From Hyphomicrobiales bacterium (GTDB lineage: Bacteria; Pseudomonadota; Alphaproteobacteria; Rhizobiales; Rhizobiaceae), in NCBI GenBank assembly GCA_900466875.1, contig UBNQ01000023.1, positions 124,001 to 188,000 of the forward strand: 64,000 nucleotides of DNA. The letters are read 5' to 3'. The notes beneath the pieces are model-generated. The model was not told the origin of the DNA. It searched no databases and saw only the letters and a list, made by a program, of their open reading frames with translations. Each line of letters starts with the position of its first letter. Positions within the stretch are counted from its first letter, which is position 1. Of this stretch, positions 1 through 9,224 are shown in pieces. The position numbers and the translations under genes are program-made.

Positions 1-301
1 CCGCCTTGGCTGTCATCTGGGAGGACACAAAAATTACGGCTGCCAGGAGGAGCGTCGTGTAGGCAAAGGGCTTTGTGGAGAAGTCGTCGCCGAGTTTCAC
101 CCGTAACCATTCCTTCAGCATTCTATCGACGACGAAGCCATGCGGAAGCAAGCAAAACAAACCCAAAACGACAAGAACGATCGCGGTGTAAAGAGCAACA
201 TCCGGTTTCTGCAAGAGGTCGGAGGTAGTTGTTATCAGCCCGGCCGCGCCGAGATAGCACGGTGTTGTGAATTTCTGAAATACTCGGATAGTTGAAAACA
301 T
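1..301 (-). CDS. Partial membrane protein of unknown function (C-terminus beyond left edge)
   Basis: An open frame starts with ATG at 301 on the minus strand and runs off the window after 100 residues without a stop. It encodes MFSTIRVFQKFTTPCYLGAA, then two hydrophobic stretches at about residues 38-57 (VALYTAIVLVVLGLFCLLPH) and 82-95 (TTLLLAAVIFVSS), separated by a charged loop. This suggests an inner-membrane protein with at least two spans. I do not recognise the family. The upstream AGGGA is only a weak ribosome site. A shorter ORF in another frame overlaps it at 123-347 but has no membrane-like composition. The rest of the gene lies to the left, so its length and function cannot be judged. 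Confidence 0.5.
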   Translation of the reverse strand, partial: MFSTIRVFQKFTTPCYLGAAGLITTTSDLLQKPDVALYTAIVLVVLGLFCLLPHGFVVDRMLKEWLRVKLGDDFSTKPFAYTTLLLAAVIFVSSQMTAKA

Positions 302-412
302 GCGTCAATTTCCCTGCTTTGCGCGGGAAGTTAACATCCAGCCGCAAACACCCGGTTAGAAGACAGGGTTAAACTGATGTTTCTGGCAGTCGTTTTTGGG
401 GGGACTCAAACG

Positions 413-1264
413 CTAGGCGCGCCGCTTGATCGCCCAGGCATCGCGCGTGCCGGTGATCGTCGCCGCGTCGCCGAGCTTTATCTCGCCTTCACCGCGCGGC
501 ACCGCGTTCCAGCCGAACAGTGGTCCGGGCACACGCCGATCACCCGACATGCGGATGCGGCCCATCGCCGGGATCGGGCTCGGGCCTTCGCGCGAACCGC
601 TCTGCTGGTCCTGCGTGGTCATGATGCAGCGGGCGCAGGGTTTGACGAAATCGAAGCGGATGCCGGAAATCTCGATCCCCTCCCAGTTATCCTCGGCCCA
701 GGCTTCGTCCTGGTCGAGCACGATATTCGGCCGGAACCGATCCATACCGACCGAACCTTCGCCATGCTTGTCCATGTCGGCATTGAGAGCCGCCAGCGAT
801 CCGGTCGTGGTAACGAGCACCTGATAACCATCCGCGAATGTGACCGGCGTATCCGGCCCCGCCCAGTCGGCGCTTGCGGTACGCTCAGCCTTCCCATCGA
901 AAAACACCAGCTTCACCTCGCGGCCGAGCCATGTGGACAGGATCGCATTGGCGCCGTCATCGGCAACGGCGGCGCTCACGGGCGATTTCCACACCACGAC
1001 ATCCATGCGCCGCTCGGGCGAGGGAACGGCGACGAGGATTTCGCCCTTGCCCTCGACCGCAAAGCGGTAACCGACATCGCGCGGCTCCACCGCCACCTGC
1101 GCCAGTTCCTGCAACTCCCGCTGGGTGATGAACTGGCCGGACGGATCGACCACCATCATCTGCCGGTCGCCGGGAATCCCCGCTGCGGTGATCACCGCCT
1201 CGTCGAGCGTGATGCCGCGGCCGCTTTTCAAAGGGTAGAAATTCAGTTCCGCGACCTTCATCAT
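413..1264 (-). CDS. MOSC domain-containing protein
   Basis: A 283-residue protein with the N-terminal MOSC beta-barrel domain (about residues 3-120, starting VAELNFYPLKSGRG) followed by the MOSC domain proper. The family hallmarks are RFRPNIVL at about 176-183 and the cysteine-bearing CARCIMTT at about 210-217. The conserved cysteine is thought to carry sulfur or bind molybdopterin in MOSC proteins such as YcbX and the eukaryotic mARC reductases. The full length fits the YcbX-type stand-alone form without the C-terminal ferredoxin domain. The start at 1264 is preceded by GAGGA five bases upstream. It lies 20 bp downstream of the HD hydrolase in the same direction, so co-transcription is possible. 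The substrate is unknown; N-hydroxylated base reduction is the best-known activity of relatives. Confidence 0.85.
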   Translation of the reverse strand: MMKVAELNFYPLKSGRGITLDEAVITAAGIPGDRQMMVVDPSGQFITQRELQELAQVAVEPRDVGYRFAVEGKGEILVAVPSPERRMDVVVWKSPVSAAVADDGANAILSTWLGREVKLVFFDGKAERTASADWAGPDTPVTFADGYQVLVTTTGSLAALNADMDKHGEGSVGMDRFRPNIVLDQDEAWAEDNWEGIEISGIRFDFVKPCARCIMTTQDQQSGSREGPSPIPAMGRIRMSGDRRVPGPLFGWNAVPRGEGEIKLGDAATITGTRDAWAIKRRA

Positions 1265-1284
1265 ATTGTCCTCAAATGTCGTCC

Positions 1285-1935
1285 CTAGATCTCGTCAAGG
1301 AACATGTCCCGTATCTGTTTCAGCCGCTCGTGCCGCTCGCCGGCCAGCGCCCGTCCGGTCTCGGTCTGGAAACCGTCGGCGAGCTTGAACAGCTTCACCT
1401 CGAAATGGTCGATGGCGAAGCTTTTGTCGTCCAGCGGGCGTTGCTTGGCAAGAGGGTCGACCGGATCATAAAGACCCGATGCCATGCGCCCGGCGATGTA
1501 AAAACAGCGTGCGGCCCCCACCATGCCGATCGCATCCAGCCGGTCGGCATCCTGCAGGATTTTCGCTTCCAGCGTTTCGGGCGGGATATTGGCGGAAAAC
1601 GAGTGGGTCGTGATCGCATGCGCCACGGCTTCCACTTTTGCCTTTTCCCATCCCATGCCGGCCAGAATGCCGCTCGCCTTTTTCGCCGCAAGCCGCGAGG
1701 CCTGCGCCCTCAGCGGCGAGTTCTTCTCGACAGAAACGCAGTCATGCAACAGCACGGCGGCGGCCAGTACGTCGCCGTCGCCGCCCTCCCTGGCATGAAT
1801 GCGCAGGGCATTGCGGAACACCCGCAGGATATGCGCGATATCATGGCTTCCGTCGTCGCTGTCGGTCGCGTGTAGAATGAGCTGCCGCGCAAGTTCTTCG
1901 TGAGGGGCAAACGCGGCGGCGAGGGACAGGGTCAT
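1285..1935 (-). CDS. HD domain phosphohydrolase
   Basis: A 216-residue soluble protein with the HD metal-dependent phosphohydrolase fold. Metal ligands are visible as H31 in SHDIAH, the HD pair at about 64-65 (VLLHDCV) and the later aspartate in DADRLDAIG (about 129-137). This pattern matches the YedJ-like HD family often annotated simply as HD domain-containing protein; the substrate, probably a nucleotide or other phosphoester, is unknown. Its start codon overlaps the stop of the upstream DUF2339 gene by four bases (ATGA at 1932-1935), the usual sign of translational coupling. No signal peptide or membrane span is seen. The family call is firm, the substrate is not. Confidence 0.88.
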   Translation of the reverse strand: MTLSLAAAFAPHEELARQLILHATDSDDGSHDIAHILRVFRNALRIHAREGGDGDVLAAAVLLHDCVSVEKNSPLRAQASRLAAKKASGILAGMGWEKAKVEAVAHAITTHSFSANIPPETLEAKILQDADRLDAIGMVGAARCFYIAGRMASGLYDPVDPLAKQRPLDDKSFAIDHFEVKLFKLADGFQTETGRALAGERHERLKQIRDMFLDEI

Positions 1936-4700
1936 GCGGTGCTTTCCTTGGAATCAGTATCGGGCAAGTCGCTCTTCTTCACCAATATCCGCTGGTAGAA
2001 AAGCCCGATCCCGATCAGCACCGCACCAAGCCCGATGAAGGAGAGCGCCCGCAAAATCCCCTCGAGGTTCGACATGTCGATCAGGAACACTTTCAGCACC
2101 GCGATCAGCACGAGCCCGGCGGATGCGAGACGAACGCTCTTGGCATCGAGCTTCGAGCCGAGCACCAGCAGCCCGACGCCGATGACCAGCCAGACGACCG
2201 AATAGGTGTAGGTTTCGCCCGGAAGAAAACCCTTCCAGTCGGCAATGTTGACGCCCTGCCAGAAGCGCCGCACCGAAAGCGTCGCCCAGAGGAAACCGAG
2301 CACGGCACCCGAGACCGCAAGCATCGCCACATAAGGCACCGGCCGCCGTCCGCGGGCGAGATAGGCTACCAGCGCGTAGGCCAGCGCCGGCAACAGATAA
2401 CCGAGCAGCAGCAGGTTGACGAAAGGCCACGGCCCGGTGTCCTCTCCGGAGAAGAACGGATTGAGCGCAAACACATGCAGCGACAGCACATTGGCCGTTG
2501 CCACAACACCGGCGATCATCGAGCCGAAGCGGAAGATCGGGGAGGGCGATTTCAGGTCGAGCGTCATCAGGATGCCCGAGAAGCCGATGGTGATCAGCGT
2601 ATAGATCGACTGCTCGCCGAGCGTCGGCACATCGCCGGAAAGCTTTCCGCCATTCATCGCGTGATGCACGAGGACTGCGACCGTGATCAGCGCCGAAAGC
2701 GAGGCGAGCGCCTGCATGATGTTGCGCACGCGGAAATCGGAAGACCGGCGCAGCAACCACGCCGAGGCGATCGCCAGCGCGGTCGGAATACCGTAACCGG
2801 CCAGCAGCGCGTTGAAGAACGGCGTCGTGCCGAGGCTGTTGGCGCCGATCAGCGTCGGCTCCCAGGCGATCCGGCCGAACACGATCACGATCGCCGCCGC
2901 CATCATCCACGGCAGTGCCGGCCAGTTGCGGATGCGGCTCGCCAGTAGATAGGCAAAGCCGAGCACCGAGACGAGGATTGTCGTGGCGATGCCGTTGGTC
3001 AGCGCATGCAGCGCCAGCGTGAAGCCTGCAAAGGATCCCGCAACGACAAGATTGGCCGGCCAGTCGATCCTTTCCTCCGCCATGTCCTCCCGAACCCGGA
3101 AAAGCCGTTCGGCGACCGCAAGCAGAACGGCGCCGATGGCGACCCCGTAAAGCCCATGCGTCCAGTCGCGGAAGAAATTGCCGAAGTTGAGGAAAGAGAT
3201 GAAACCGAGCGTGACCGGCATCGCGCCCATCAGAAACGCCCAGACGATCGAAAACTCGAACTCTTCGCGGCGGAAACGCTTCAGGAAGACGACGCCGAGG
3301 AGGGTGAAGATCGCGCCGAGCACGAGGCTGACGGCAATCTCGTTGCCGGAAATCGGAAGTGGGATCGGCGTGCCGTCCACGCCTACCGGTGCGATATAAT
3401 CGAGAAGCGAAAGCGCCGTGACGAGCGTGCCGAGAACAGCGCCGGCGGCCGAAATGACAGTTGGCCAGACCGCATAGGCCCGGGCTGCGCCAAGCGCTGC
3501 CAGCACGGCGATGACGGCCAGGAACGCGAATTGCGGATCGAGCCCTGCGCTCGAACCCGGGCCACCTGCCACGGTCGCAAGCGCGCCGAGCATGACCATG
3601 ATCGACAGGGACAGGGTAATCTTCAGCGGCGGACGTGCCAGAAGCGCCTTCCAGCCCGAACCGGTCGATGTGGCGTATTGCTGGCCGGGCCAGAGGAAGA
3701 TTGTGCCCGCCACCATCACGATCATTGCCAGCGACGGCGGCAACGGGTCGAAATCCGTGCCGATCGCGGCATAGGTCAGCACCCAAAGCCCGGTACCGAT
3801 ATTGGCGAGCATCGGCACGACGGTCCAGCGGCGCAGGCGCGACGCGGCGGCCACTGCAAGCCAGGTGACGCCGAGGAACAGGAATAGCGCATTCACATTG
3901 GGCTCGTCGGTCGTCACCAGCACCGGCGTGACCAGGGAACCGAGCAGGCCCAGCCCCGCCAGCGCCTGTCCATGCAAGAGCGACAGGGCGATCACCGCGA
4001 ACGAGACAATCGCCAACAGCACGAATGCCGTGCCGGAACCGATGAATTCGTAAAAGGCATAGGCCGCAAACACCGTGCCGAGCAGCGTCACCGCACCGGC
4101 GGCCGTCAACGCGCCCGGGATCATCGCATTGGCATAAAGCTCGGAAATCTTCGGCAATGCGCGGCGGCGCACGATCTCGCCGGCTGCCATCAGCAGCAGG
4201 CCGAACAGCGATGCAAGCGTCAGGCGCGCAGCCGGGCCGAGCAGGCCTGCCTCGATCGAATAACGCACGAGAAAAATGCCGCCGAAGGCAAGCGCCACGC
4301 CGCCGACCCAGACCGGCCAGCGGGCACCGAGATAACTTTCGAGATTTTCCCGCGACGGCCTTTCCCGCATCGGGCGAGGCTTTTCCGAGGCGGTTTCTTC
4401 GTCCGAAGCCGCAGGATCGTCCGGCTCGCCGGTTTCCCCGTCGGTCGTCGGCACCGCATCCGATCCGGCTGACGGTTCCTCGGTCCGCATCTCTTCGAGA
4501 ACCGTCTCCGCCATCTCTTCGCGCACGGGCCGCCGCGCAAGCGCGGGGTCGAAACCACCTTCCGCGATCATCTGCCGGAGTGCGGCGAGTTCCTTCTCCA
4601 TGCCGTCGACGCGGGCCGACACTTTCCGGTTCTGTGACACCAGAAAGAACACAAGGATGACCAGCAGGATATCGATCAGGAACACGTTCACTTCCCCCAT
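1932..4700 (-). CDS. DUF2339 polytopic membrane protein
   Basis: A 922-residue integral membrane protein. It has one N-terminal span (about residues 6-23), then a basic/acidic heptad-like segment with KVSARVDGMEKELAALRQ (coiled coil), an acidic linker rich in E, D and S (about 65-120), and from about residue 125 a long array of more than twenty hydrophobic segments. This architecture, with the GARWPVWVGGVALAFGGIFL entry into the membrane part, matches the DUF2339 family, whose function is not established. The start is ATG at 4700. The stop overlaps the HD hydrolase start, suggesting the two are made together. An earlier start would enter the intergenic region and is not supported. Confidence 0.88.
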   Translation of the reverse strand: MGEVNVFLIDILLVILVFFLVSQNRKVSARVDGMEKELAALRQMIAEGGFDPALARRPVREEMAETVLEEMRTEEPSAGSDAVPTTDGETGEPDDPAASDEETASEKPRPMRERPSRENLESYLGARWPVWVGGVALAFGGIFLVRYSIEAGLLGPAARLTLASLFGLLLMAAGEIVRRRALPKISELYANAMIPGALTAAGAVTLLGTVFAAYAFYEFIGSGTAFVLLAIVSFAVIALSLLHGQALAGLGLLGSLVTPVLVTTDEPNVNALFLFLGVTWLAVAAASRLRRWTVVPMLANIGTGLWVLTYAAIGTDFDPLPPSLAMIVMVAGTIFLWPGQQYATSTGSGWKALLARPPLKITLSLSIMVMLGALATVAGGPGSSAGLDPQFAFLAVIAVLAALGAARAYAVWPTVISAAGAVLGTLVTALSLLDYIAPVGVDGTPIPLPISGNEIAVSLVLGAIFTLLGVVFLKRFRREEFEFSIVWAFLMGAMPVTLGFISFLNFGNFFRDWTHGLYGVAIGAVLLAVAERLFRVREDMAEERIDWPANLVVAGSFAGFTLALHALTNGIATTILVSVLGFAYLLASRIRNWPALPWMMAAAIVIVFGRIAWEPTLIGANSLGTTPFFNALLAGYGIPTALAIASAWLLRRSSDFRVRNIMQALASLSALITVAVLVHHAMNGGKLSGDVPTLGEQSIYTLITIGFSGILMTLDLKSPSPIFRFGSMIAGVVATANVLSLHVFALNPFFSGEDTGPWPFVNLLLLGYLLPALAYALVAYLARGRRPVPYVAMLAVSGAVLGFLWATLSVRRFWQGVNIADWKGFLPGETYTYSVVWLVIGVGLLVLGSKLDAKSVRLASAGLVLIAVLKVFLIDMSNLEGILRALSFIGLGAVLIGIGLFYQRILVKKSDLPDTDSKESTA

Positions 4701-5023
4701 GCCCGGCGCGAAAATGTCGCAGGATCCGGTCAGGTCAATGTAGAGGAACGACCCGGCGAAAAAAGGGGCAGAGTTCGCCTTCCACAGGCCAGAACAAGGC
4801 CGGTCATGTTGGAATTGTGACTATCGGGAAAATAACGCACGTCAAATGGCGATCGTCGCGATCGGATCGATCCAAAAGGTATCGGGTCCGGTCCTCGTAA
4901 CCGGACCCGATACATCCTTGCCATCGTCTTGCGCTAGGCCCGGCGCGTCCGCGCCCCGATGGGGCAGCGGAGGTCCGCTCGTGCCGGAACTCGGCCAGGC
5001 AACACGATGGATAGGGATCTCTG
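4701..5023. other. Intergenic region with terminator hairpin, no gene
   Basis: 323 bp between the DUF2339 start and the mscS stop. Frames on both strands (for example 4846-5091 plus and 4842-5126 minus) have no recognisable protein features and look like chance openings. The one clear structure is the strong hairpin at 4879-4913, listed separately. The remainder should hold the promoter for the DUF2339/HD/MOSC genes, but I could not pick out a confident -35/-10 pair. Confidence 0.5.
4879..4913 (-). terminator. Probable intrinsic terminator after mscS-like gene
   Basis: A perfect 14-bp inverted repeat, GTATCGGGTCCGGT and its complement, with a 7-base loop. Read on the minus strand it is followed by CCTTTTGG, a short U-rich run. 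It lies about 110 bases downstream of the mscS stop, in the right orientation to end that transcript. Confidence 0.6.
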
Positions 5024-5857
5024 TTAGACCGCGGCCTCCTCGGAGGATTGCGGCGCCTCTGTCTCCGGCTCCTTGTCGAAGGCGAGCTTGACGGCCTTGG
5101 TCATGTCGCGGCTCACGTCCCACCACTGCTTGCTGCTGATCCAGTAGCGCAGGGTGATCTTGGCGCTGCCGGCGTCAAAATCGGAAATGAAGGCGGCCGG
5201 TGCAGGGGATTTCAGCACGCGCTTGTCGGCCGTCGCTAGCTTGATCAGCTTGCTCTCGGTGACATCGACATTCTCATCGGCGCCGATCGAGATGGTGATC
5301 TCGTGACGGCGGCTGGCAAGGCGGCTGTAATTGGTGATCGGCACGTTCCACAGCGTGGAGTTCGGCGCCAGCCGGTAGACGCCCTCGGCGGTCTTCATCT
5401 CGGTTGCAAACAGGCCCACATCGACGATCGTGCCGGTAACCGATCCCGTCTCGATGCTTTCGCCGACCCGGAATGGGCGCAGCACGAGCAGCATGATGCC
5501 GGCCGCGATGTTCTGCAGCGTACCCTGCAGCGCCAGACCGACTGCCAGGCCGATCGCGCCGAGAGCAGCGAGGATCGACGCCGTCTGCACGCCGAACTGA
5601 CCGAGCACCATGACCACGACGAGGATCAGCGCAGCATAACGGATGATGTTGGAGAAGAACTGCGACAGCGTCGCATCGATGCCGCTGATGCGCGACAGCC
5701 CGTTATAGACCCAGCGGCTGATCAGTCCTGCAACGATCCAGCCGAGGATCAGAAGAATGATCGCGCCGATGACGGAGAAGGAATATTGGACGGCCAGCGC
5801 CGTCAGTTGGGCAAGCGCCGTTCGTGTCGCGACGACGAAGTCGGAAGCCTGATCCAT
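5024..5857 (-). CDS. Small-conductance mechanosensitive channel, MscS family
   Basis: A 277-residue protein. Three hydrophobic segments fall in the first 130 residues, about 22-47, 68-85 and 90-115. The third is the Gly/Ala-rich pore helix ILAALGAIGLAVGLALQGTL, followed by QNIAAGIMLLVLRPFRVGE, the signature junction of MscS into the beta domain. The C-terminal cytoplasmic domain contains the VDVGLFATEMKTAEG stretch and ends with an acidic tail. The length is close to E. coli MscS (286). The expected role is release of solutes on hypo-osmotic shock across the inner membrane. It stands alone on the minus strand with a terminator downstream. Start ATG 5857 is preceded by AAAAGGAG. Confidence 0.93.
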   Translation of the reverse strand: MDQASDFVVATRTALAQLTALAVQYSFSVIGAIILLILGWIVAGLISRWVYNGLSRISGIDATLSQFFSNIIRYAALILVVVMVLGQFGVQTASILAALGAIGLAVGLALQGTLQNIAAGIMLLVLRPFRVGESIETGSVTGTIVDVGLFATEMKTAEGVYRLAPNSTLWNVPITNYSRLASRRHEITISIGADENVDVTESKLIKLATADKRVLKSPAPAAFISDFDAGSAKITLRYWISSKQWWDVSRDMTKAVKLAFDKEPETEAPQSSEEAAV

Positions 5858-5965
5858 TCCGCGAATAACTCCTTTTTTGCTTTGCGCCCGTAATTGGCGC
5901 TATGGGCAAGGAGGTCAAGGCAAACGCGGAAGGTTTTCTCTATTTTCCAAAAATTATCATATTTC

Positions 5966-6502
5966 TCAACTATTTGGCGAATTTTCCTGCTGCAATTCTA
6001 TCGAAAACGATGCCCGTCCATCGGTCTCCGAACCACGGCCGATAGACTTCATTGCCGCAATCAGCCGGCCTTCGCGCTTCAACATCCGGTCGCCGATCTC
6101 GATCAGCCTCGTATTAGGCGTCGCATGTGGCGCTACCTTGCGCAGACGCTGCGCCAGCGCGAAATCGTCCTCTTGCGGATGCAGCGAGAGGATTGCGATG
6201 ACGGCCGCTGCCGGCGAGCGGGAAACCCCCATCCAGCAATGCACGACGAGCGGTGCCGACTGATCCCAGTCACGGACGAAATCGATCAGCTGGGCGACAT
6301 GGGTTTCGCTCGGTGCGATCAGCCCGCCGGTGCCGGCAAAGCCGATATCGTTCATCGCCAGTTTCAGATGCCGCTCGGCGCGGATGACGCCCGGCCGGTG
6401 AAAATCCTGTTTTTCGGCGATCAGGCTGACCATCTCCTTTGCGCCGTGGCGAACGGCGGTCTCGGCAATGCTGGCAAGCGGGCAGACAACGATAGTGCTC
6501 AT
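5966..6502 (-). CDS. Tyrosine phosphatase-like protein (CX5R)
   Basis: A 178-residue protein with the protein-tyrosine/dual-specificity phosphatase P-loop HCWMGVSRS: cysteine at about 89 and arginine at 95 give the CX5R active site. The upstream LNDIGF-type aspartate region (about 51) could provide the general acid. Rhizobial genomes commonly annotate such proteins as tyrosine phosphatase family. The true substrate is not known and could be a phosphoprotein or a small phosphoester. Its start overlaps the stop of the upstream HD protein by four bases (6499-6502), so it is the last gene of a ygfZ-HD-phosphatase operon. No signal peptide. Confidence 0.8.
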   Translation of the reverse strand: MSTIVVCPLASIAETAVRHGAKEMVSLIAEKQDFHRPGVIRAERHLKLAMNDIGFAGTGGLIAPSETHVAQLIDFVRDWDQSAPLVVHCWMGVSRSPAAAVIAILSLHPQEDDFALAQRLRKVAPHATPNTRLIEIGDRMLKREGRLIAAMKSIGRGSETDGRASFSIELQQENSPNS

Positions 6503-7107
6503 GGGGCGATAGCTTTCGCCCGCTCCGCCTCGATGACTTCGAACCGGGTGATGAACAGCGCCTGCGCCTCAAGCGCCGAAAGCGGCTGAAGCGGCAGCAT
6601 TTCGCGGGTAATGCCGCGCGGTTGCCCAAAGATTTTCTTGGCTTCGGTGGTGGTAAAGCCGGCAAGCTCGGTCGCCTCGAAATAGGCGGCGATCGTATCG
6701 GCCTTCTTGATCAGCACTTTCAAATCCCGGGTCGGGTGCGGCGGCAGACCGAAGCGGAGATGCACGGCAGCTTCGAGCCGTGCCTCGACCGTCTTGTAGC
6801 CGCCACCCACCACCGACTTGAACGGCGAGATCATGTCGCCGATCACATATTCCGGCGCATCATGCAGAAGCGTCATCTGCAGCGCATCGGCGGAGGCGGC
6901 CTCGTTGCAGCGGCGAAAGATCTCCTCCACCACAAGGCAATGCTGGGCTACGGAAAAGGCGTGATCGCCGCGCGTCTGGCCGTTCCAGCGGGCAACGCGG
7001 GCAAGGCCGTGCGCGATATCGGCAATCTCGACATCGAGCGGCGAGGGATCGAGCAGGTCGAGCCGCCGGCCCGAAAGCATGCGCTGCCAGGCGCGGGTAC
7101 CGGTCAT
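6499..7107 (-). CDS. HD family hydrolase (YfbR-like)
   Basis: An HD-domain protein of 202 residues if started at ATG 7107. The open frame extends to 7161, but that N-terminus overlaps ygfZ and reads as random, while 7107 leaves 5 bp to the ygfZ stop and begins the natural MTGTRAWQRMLSGRRLDLL. Metal ligands are in HAFSVAQHC (about 49-57), the HD of TLLHDAPEYVIGDM (about 79-92) and KKADTIAAYFE (about 130). The sequence pattern is close to YfbR-type 5'-nucleotidases and the HD hydrolases often annotated phosphohydrolase. The actual substrate is unverified. It is translationally coupled to the downstream phosphatase. Confidence 0.83.
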   Translation of the reverse strand: MTGTRAWQRMLSGRRLDLLDPSPLDVEIADIAHGLARVARWNGQTRGDHAFSVAQHCLVVEEIFRRCNEAASADALQMTLLHDAPEYVIGDMISPFKSVVGGGYKTVEARLEAAVHLRFGLPPHPTRDLKVLIKKADTIAAYFEATELAGFTTTEAKKIFGQPRGITREMLPLQPLSALEAQALFITRFEVIEAERAKAIAP

Positions 7108-7112
7108 GGCGC

Positions 7113-7955
7113 TCAACTTTCCGCCCCTTCGGCCTCGGCAGGAAAGCTGAGGCCGGTCCATTCGGGAAGGTCGATCGTTACCGGCACGTCACCCGCCAGA
7201 AGCGGAACGCCATTGGCAATGGCATCGCCCACCCGGTCGATCCTCACGATCGCCAGCGCATGCGTGCCCGAGACCGAACCGAGCGTGCCGACCGGCTTGC
7301 CGCCGGCCAGAATGTCGGTGCCGGCTGCGGGCAGCGCCACGTCTGCCGTCACATGCGCGACGCGGCGACGGGCGGTGCCGCGATGCTGCATGCGGGAAAC
7401 GACTTCCTGGCCGACATAACACCCCTTGCGGAACGACAACCCGCCGTTCTTGTCGAGCAGGATATCGTGCGGAAACGCATCCTGCAGCGCATAGTCCTCG
7501 CCCGAAACGACGACACCGGCCTCGATCCTGAGCGCCTGATAAGCCTCCGCCGGACCATCGCCATGCTGTCCGGGCGTGCGGGAAAGCGCAATCCCTGCCT
7601 TGGCAAATCCGCCATCGGCAATCCGGCCCTGACCGGCCTCGTCATCCCAGAACACGGTCACGCCATCGTCCGGCAGGGCCGTAAGATCGACCGCGGCGCG
7701 CAGCTTGTACATCGTCAGGCGTTTGACGAGCGCATCGCGCAGCCCGGCATCAGTTTCGACGACAAAACCGTCGCCATCCCGCCAGATCAGGAAATCGAAC
7801 AGGATCTTGCCCTGCGGCGTCAAAAGCGCGCCGGGACGCGCCTCGTTTTCCGGCAGTCCCTCGATATCGGTGGTGATCAGCGAATGCAGGAAATCCTGTG
7901 CATCCTTGCCGGAAATGCGGATCAGGCTGCGTGTCGGAAGATAGGCTTTGTTCAT
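7113..7955 (-). CDS. ygfZ: Folate-binding Fe/S cluster repair protein YgfZ
   Basis: A 280-residue member of the YgfZ/GcvT-like tetrahydrofolate-binding family. The decisive motif is KGCYVGQE at about 177-184, whose cysteine is needed for function in E. coli YgfZ. The protein starts directly with LIRISGKDAQDFLHSLITTD, the typical folate-fold N-terminus. It takes part in repair or assembly of iron-sulfur enzymes such as MiaB. It is the first gene of a three-gene minus-strand cluster with the HD hydrolase and the phosphatase. Confidence 0.93.
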   Translation of the reverse strand: MNKAYLPTRSLIRISGKDAQDFLHSLITTDIEGLPENEARPGALLTPQGKILFDFLIWRDGDGFVVETDAGLRDALVKRLTMYKLRAAVDLTALPDDGVTVFWDDEAGQGRIADGGFAKAGIALSRTPGQHGDGPAEAYQALRIEAGVVVSGEDYALQDAFPHDILLDKNGGLSFRKGCYVGQEVVSRMQHRGTARRRVAHVTADVALPAAGTDILAGGKPVGTLGSVSGTHALAIVRIDRVGDAIANGVPLLAGDVPVTIDLPEWTGLSFPAEAEGAES

Positions 7956-8027
7956 GGAACGGGAATCCCTCTACTCACCACGGAGATAAGTCTTCGTGAT
8001 GAACGGGGCAAGCCGGATGCGAGCTGA

Positions 8028-9113
8028 TCAGTCCGTATAGCCGCGACGCCAATAGGTGATCGAGGTCATCCGTGTCCGGTCAAGCCCGCTCTCCTTCAGC
8101 CGTGCGCGGATCGCCTGCGCTTCGGTCTTTTCGCAGGCGGCCCAGACGAATGTTTCCGAACCGAGGCCTGGCAGCCGCGTGGCAATTGCCGCTTCGAGCA
8201 AACCCGCCGTGCCCGGTGCCGCGCCATCGCGATGCAGCCATTCGATGGAAAAGTCGCCGGCCGCGCAGGCAAGCACCTGTTCTTCCGCCTTGTCCGCCAC
8301 CTCGATGATCGCATGGACCTTCATGTCGGGCGTTGCCAGCTCGATCATCCGTGCAATCGCGGGCAGCGCGGTTTCGTCGCCGGCCAGCAAAAGGTCCTTT
8401 GCCTCGGGCATGCCGCCGGCACCGGGGCCGAGCAGGGCAGCCCGGTCGCCCGGTTGCGCAGTCAGGCCGAATTCGGCGCCCGGCATCCGCTTTCCGCAAT
8501 CCTCATGCACGACGAAATCCATCACCATTTCCTGGCGTCCGAGGTCGAGGCTGCGGATCGTGTAATAGCGCACGCCAATCTCGTCTTCGCCTTCCGGCCA
8601 GCCGATCCGCCCGTCGGCAAGTGTCACCGGCCAGATCGGCTCGCGTCCCTTCGGCGGCATCAGCAGCCGCACATGCAGGCCCTCCGTCGTGTCGAAACGG
8701 GCGGTATCGGCGCAGGAAACGGTAAGCCGGCGCATCCGCGGCGTCACGTTTTCGGCAGAAACGATGGTGATCTCGCTGAGATTGGCAAGCTTTGCCGGCT
8801 TCGGCTGATCTGCCCATTCGAGCGTCAGCGGATCGTCGCCGGCAAACATGAACAGATGTTCGGCAATGATGCCGCGCGTCATCGACAGCATGTCCTCGGT
8901 CGAGCAGGCGAGCCTTATATCGAGCTGCTCGCTGACCTTGGAGATGTAGGCTTCGCCGATCTCACTCGACAGCGTTACATGATCGCCGTCGCGAAACACT
9001 TCGGCATGATCGACAAAATGCTCGCAGATTTCCGCCAGCATGTCATCGGCATCGACAGGAATGGCCGTGCCGGTCAGAACGAAATCCCGGTGCGGAAAAT
9101 TGGCTGCGTTCAC
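8028..9113 (-). CDS. Siderophore-interacting flavoprotein with N-terminal DUF2218 domain
   Basis: The N-terminal ~90 residues match DUF2218 and the rest is a siderophore-interacting protein (ViuB/SIP) ferredoxin-reductase-like fold. The flavin motif is RYYTIRSLD at about 185-193 and the pyridine-nucleotide side includes LLLAGDETALPAIARMIE. Such proteins reduce ferric siderophores in the cytoplasm to release iron. The open frame reaches ATG 9131, but GTG at 9113 has GGAGG seven bases upstream, the best start (361 residues). ATG 9119 sits too close to that GGAGG. The gene lies downstream of the TonB receptor in the same direction, separated by a terminator, so it may have its own promoter or depend on read-through. 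Confidence 0.87.
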   Translation of the reverse strand: MNAANFPHRDFVLTGTAIPVDADDMLAEICEHFVDHAEVFRDGDHVTLSSEIGEAYISKVSEQLDIRLACSTEDMLSMTRGIIAEHLFMFAGDDPLTLEWADQPKPAKLANLSEITIVSAENVTPRMRRLTVSCADTARFDTTEGLHVRLLMPPKGREPIWPVTLADGRIGWPEGEDEIGVRYYTIRSLDLGRQEMVMDFVVHEDCGKRMPGAEFGLTAQPGDRAALLGPGAGGMPEAKDLLLAGDETALPAIARMIELATPDMKVHAIIEVADKAEEQVLACAAGDFSIEWLHRDGAAPGTAGLLEAAIATRLPGLGSETFVWAACEKTEAQAIRARLKESGLDRTRMTSITYWRRGYTD

Positions 9114-9150
9114 GATCATTCCTCCAAACATGCGATGGCCGGCGAAGGCA

Positions 9151-9178
9151 AAAAGAAAGGCCCCATCGGGGCCTTCCT
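9151..9178 (-). terminator. Intrinsic terminator after TonB receptor gene
   Basis: The stem AAGGCCCC (9157-9164) pairs with GGGGCCTT (9168-9175) around a 3-base loop. On the minus strand the stem is followed by TTTCTTTTT. It lies between the receptor stop (9225) and the siderophore-interacting gene, so it should separate receptor levels from reductase levels. Confidence 0.85.
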
Positions 9179-9224
9179 GATTAAGTTCACTTGAGTTGTC
9201 AACTTACGGTTTCGAGTGGTTGGA

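Noticed and set aside
123-347. 74-codon minus-strand ORF near the left edge
   Set aside because: It overlaps the edge-cut membrane protein in another frame, is rich in C and R without membrane segments, and lacks a ribosome site.
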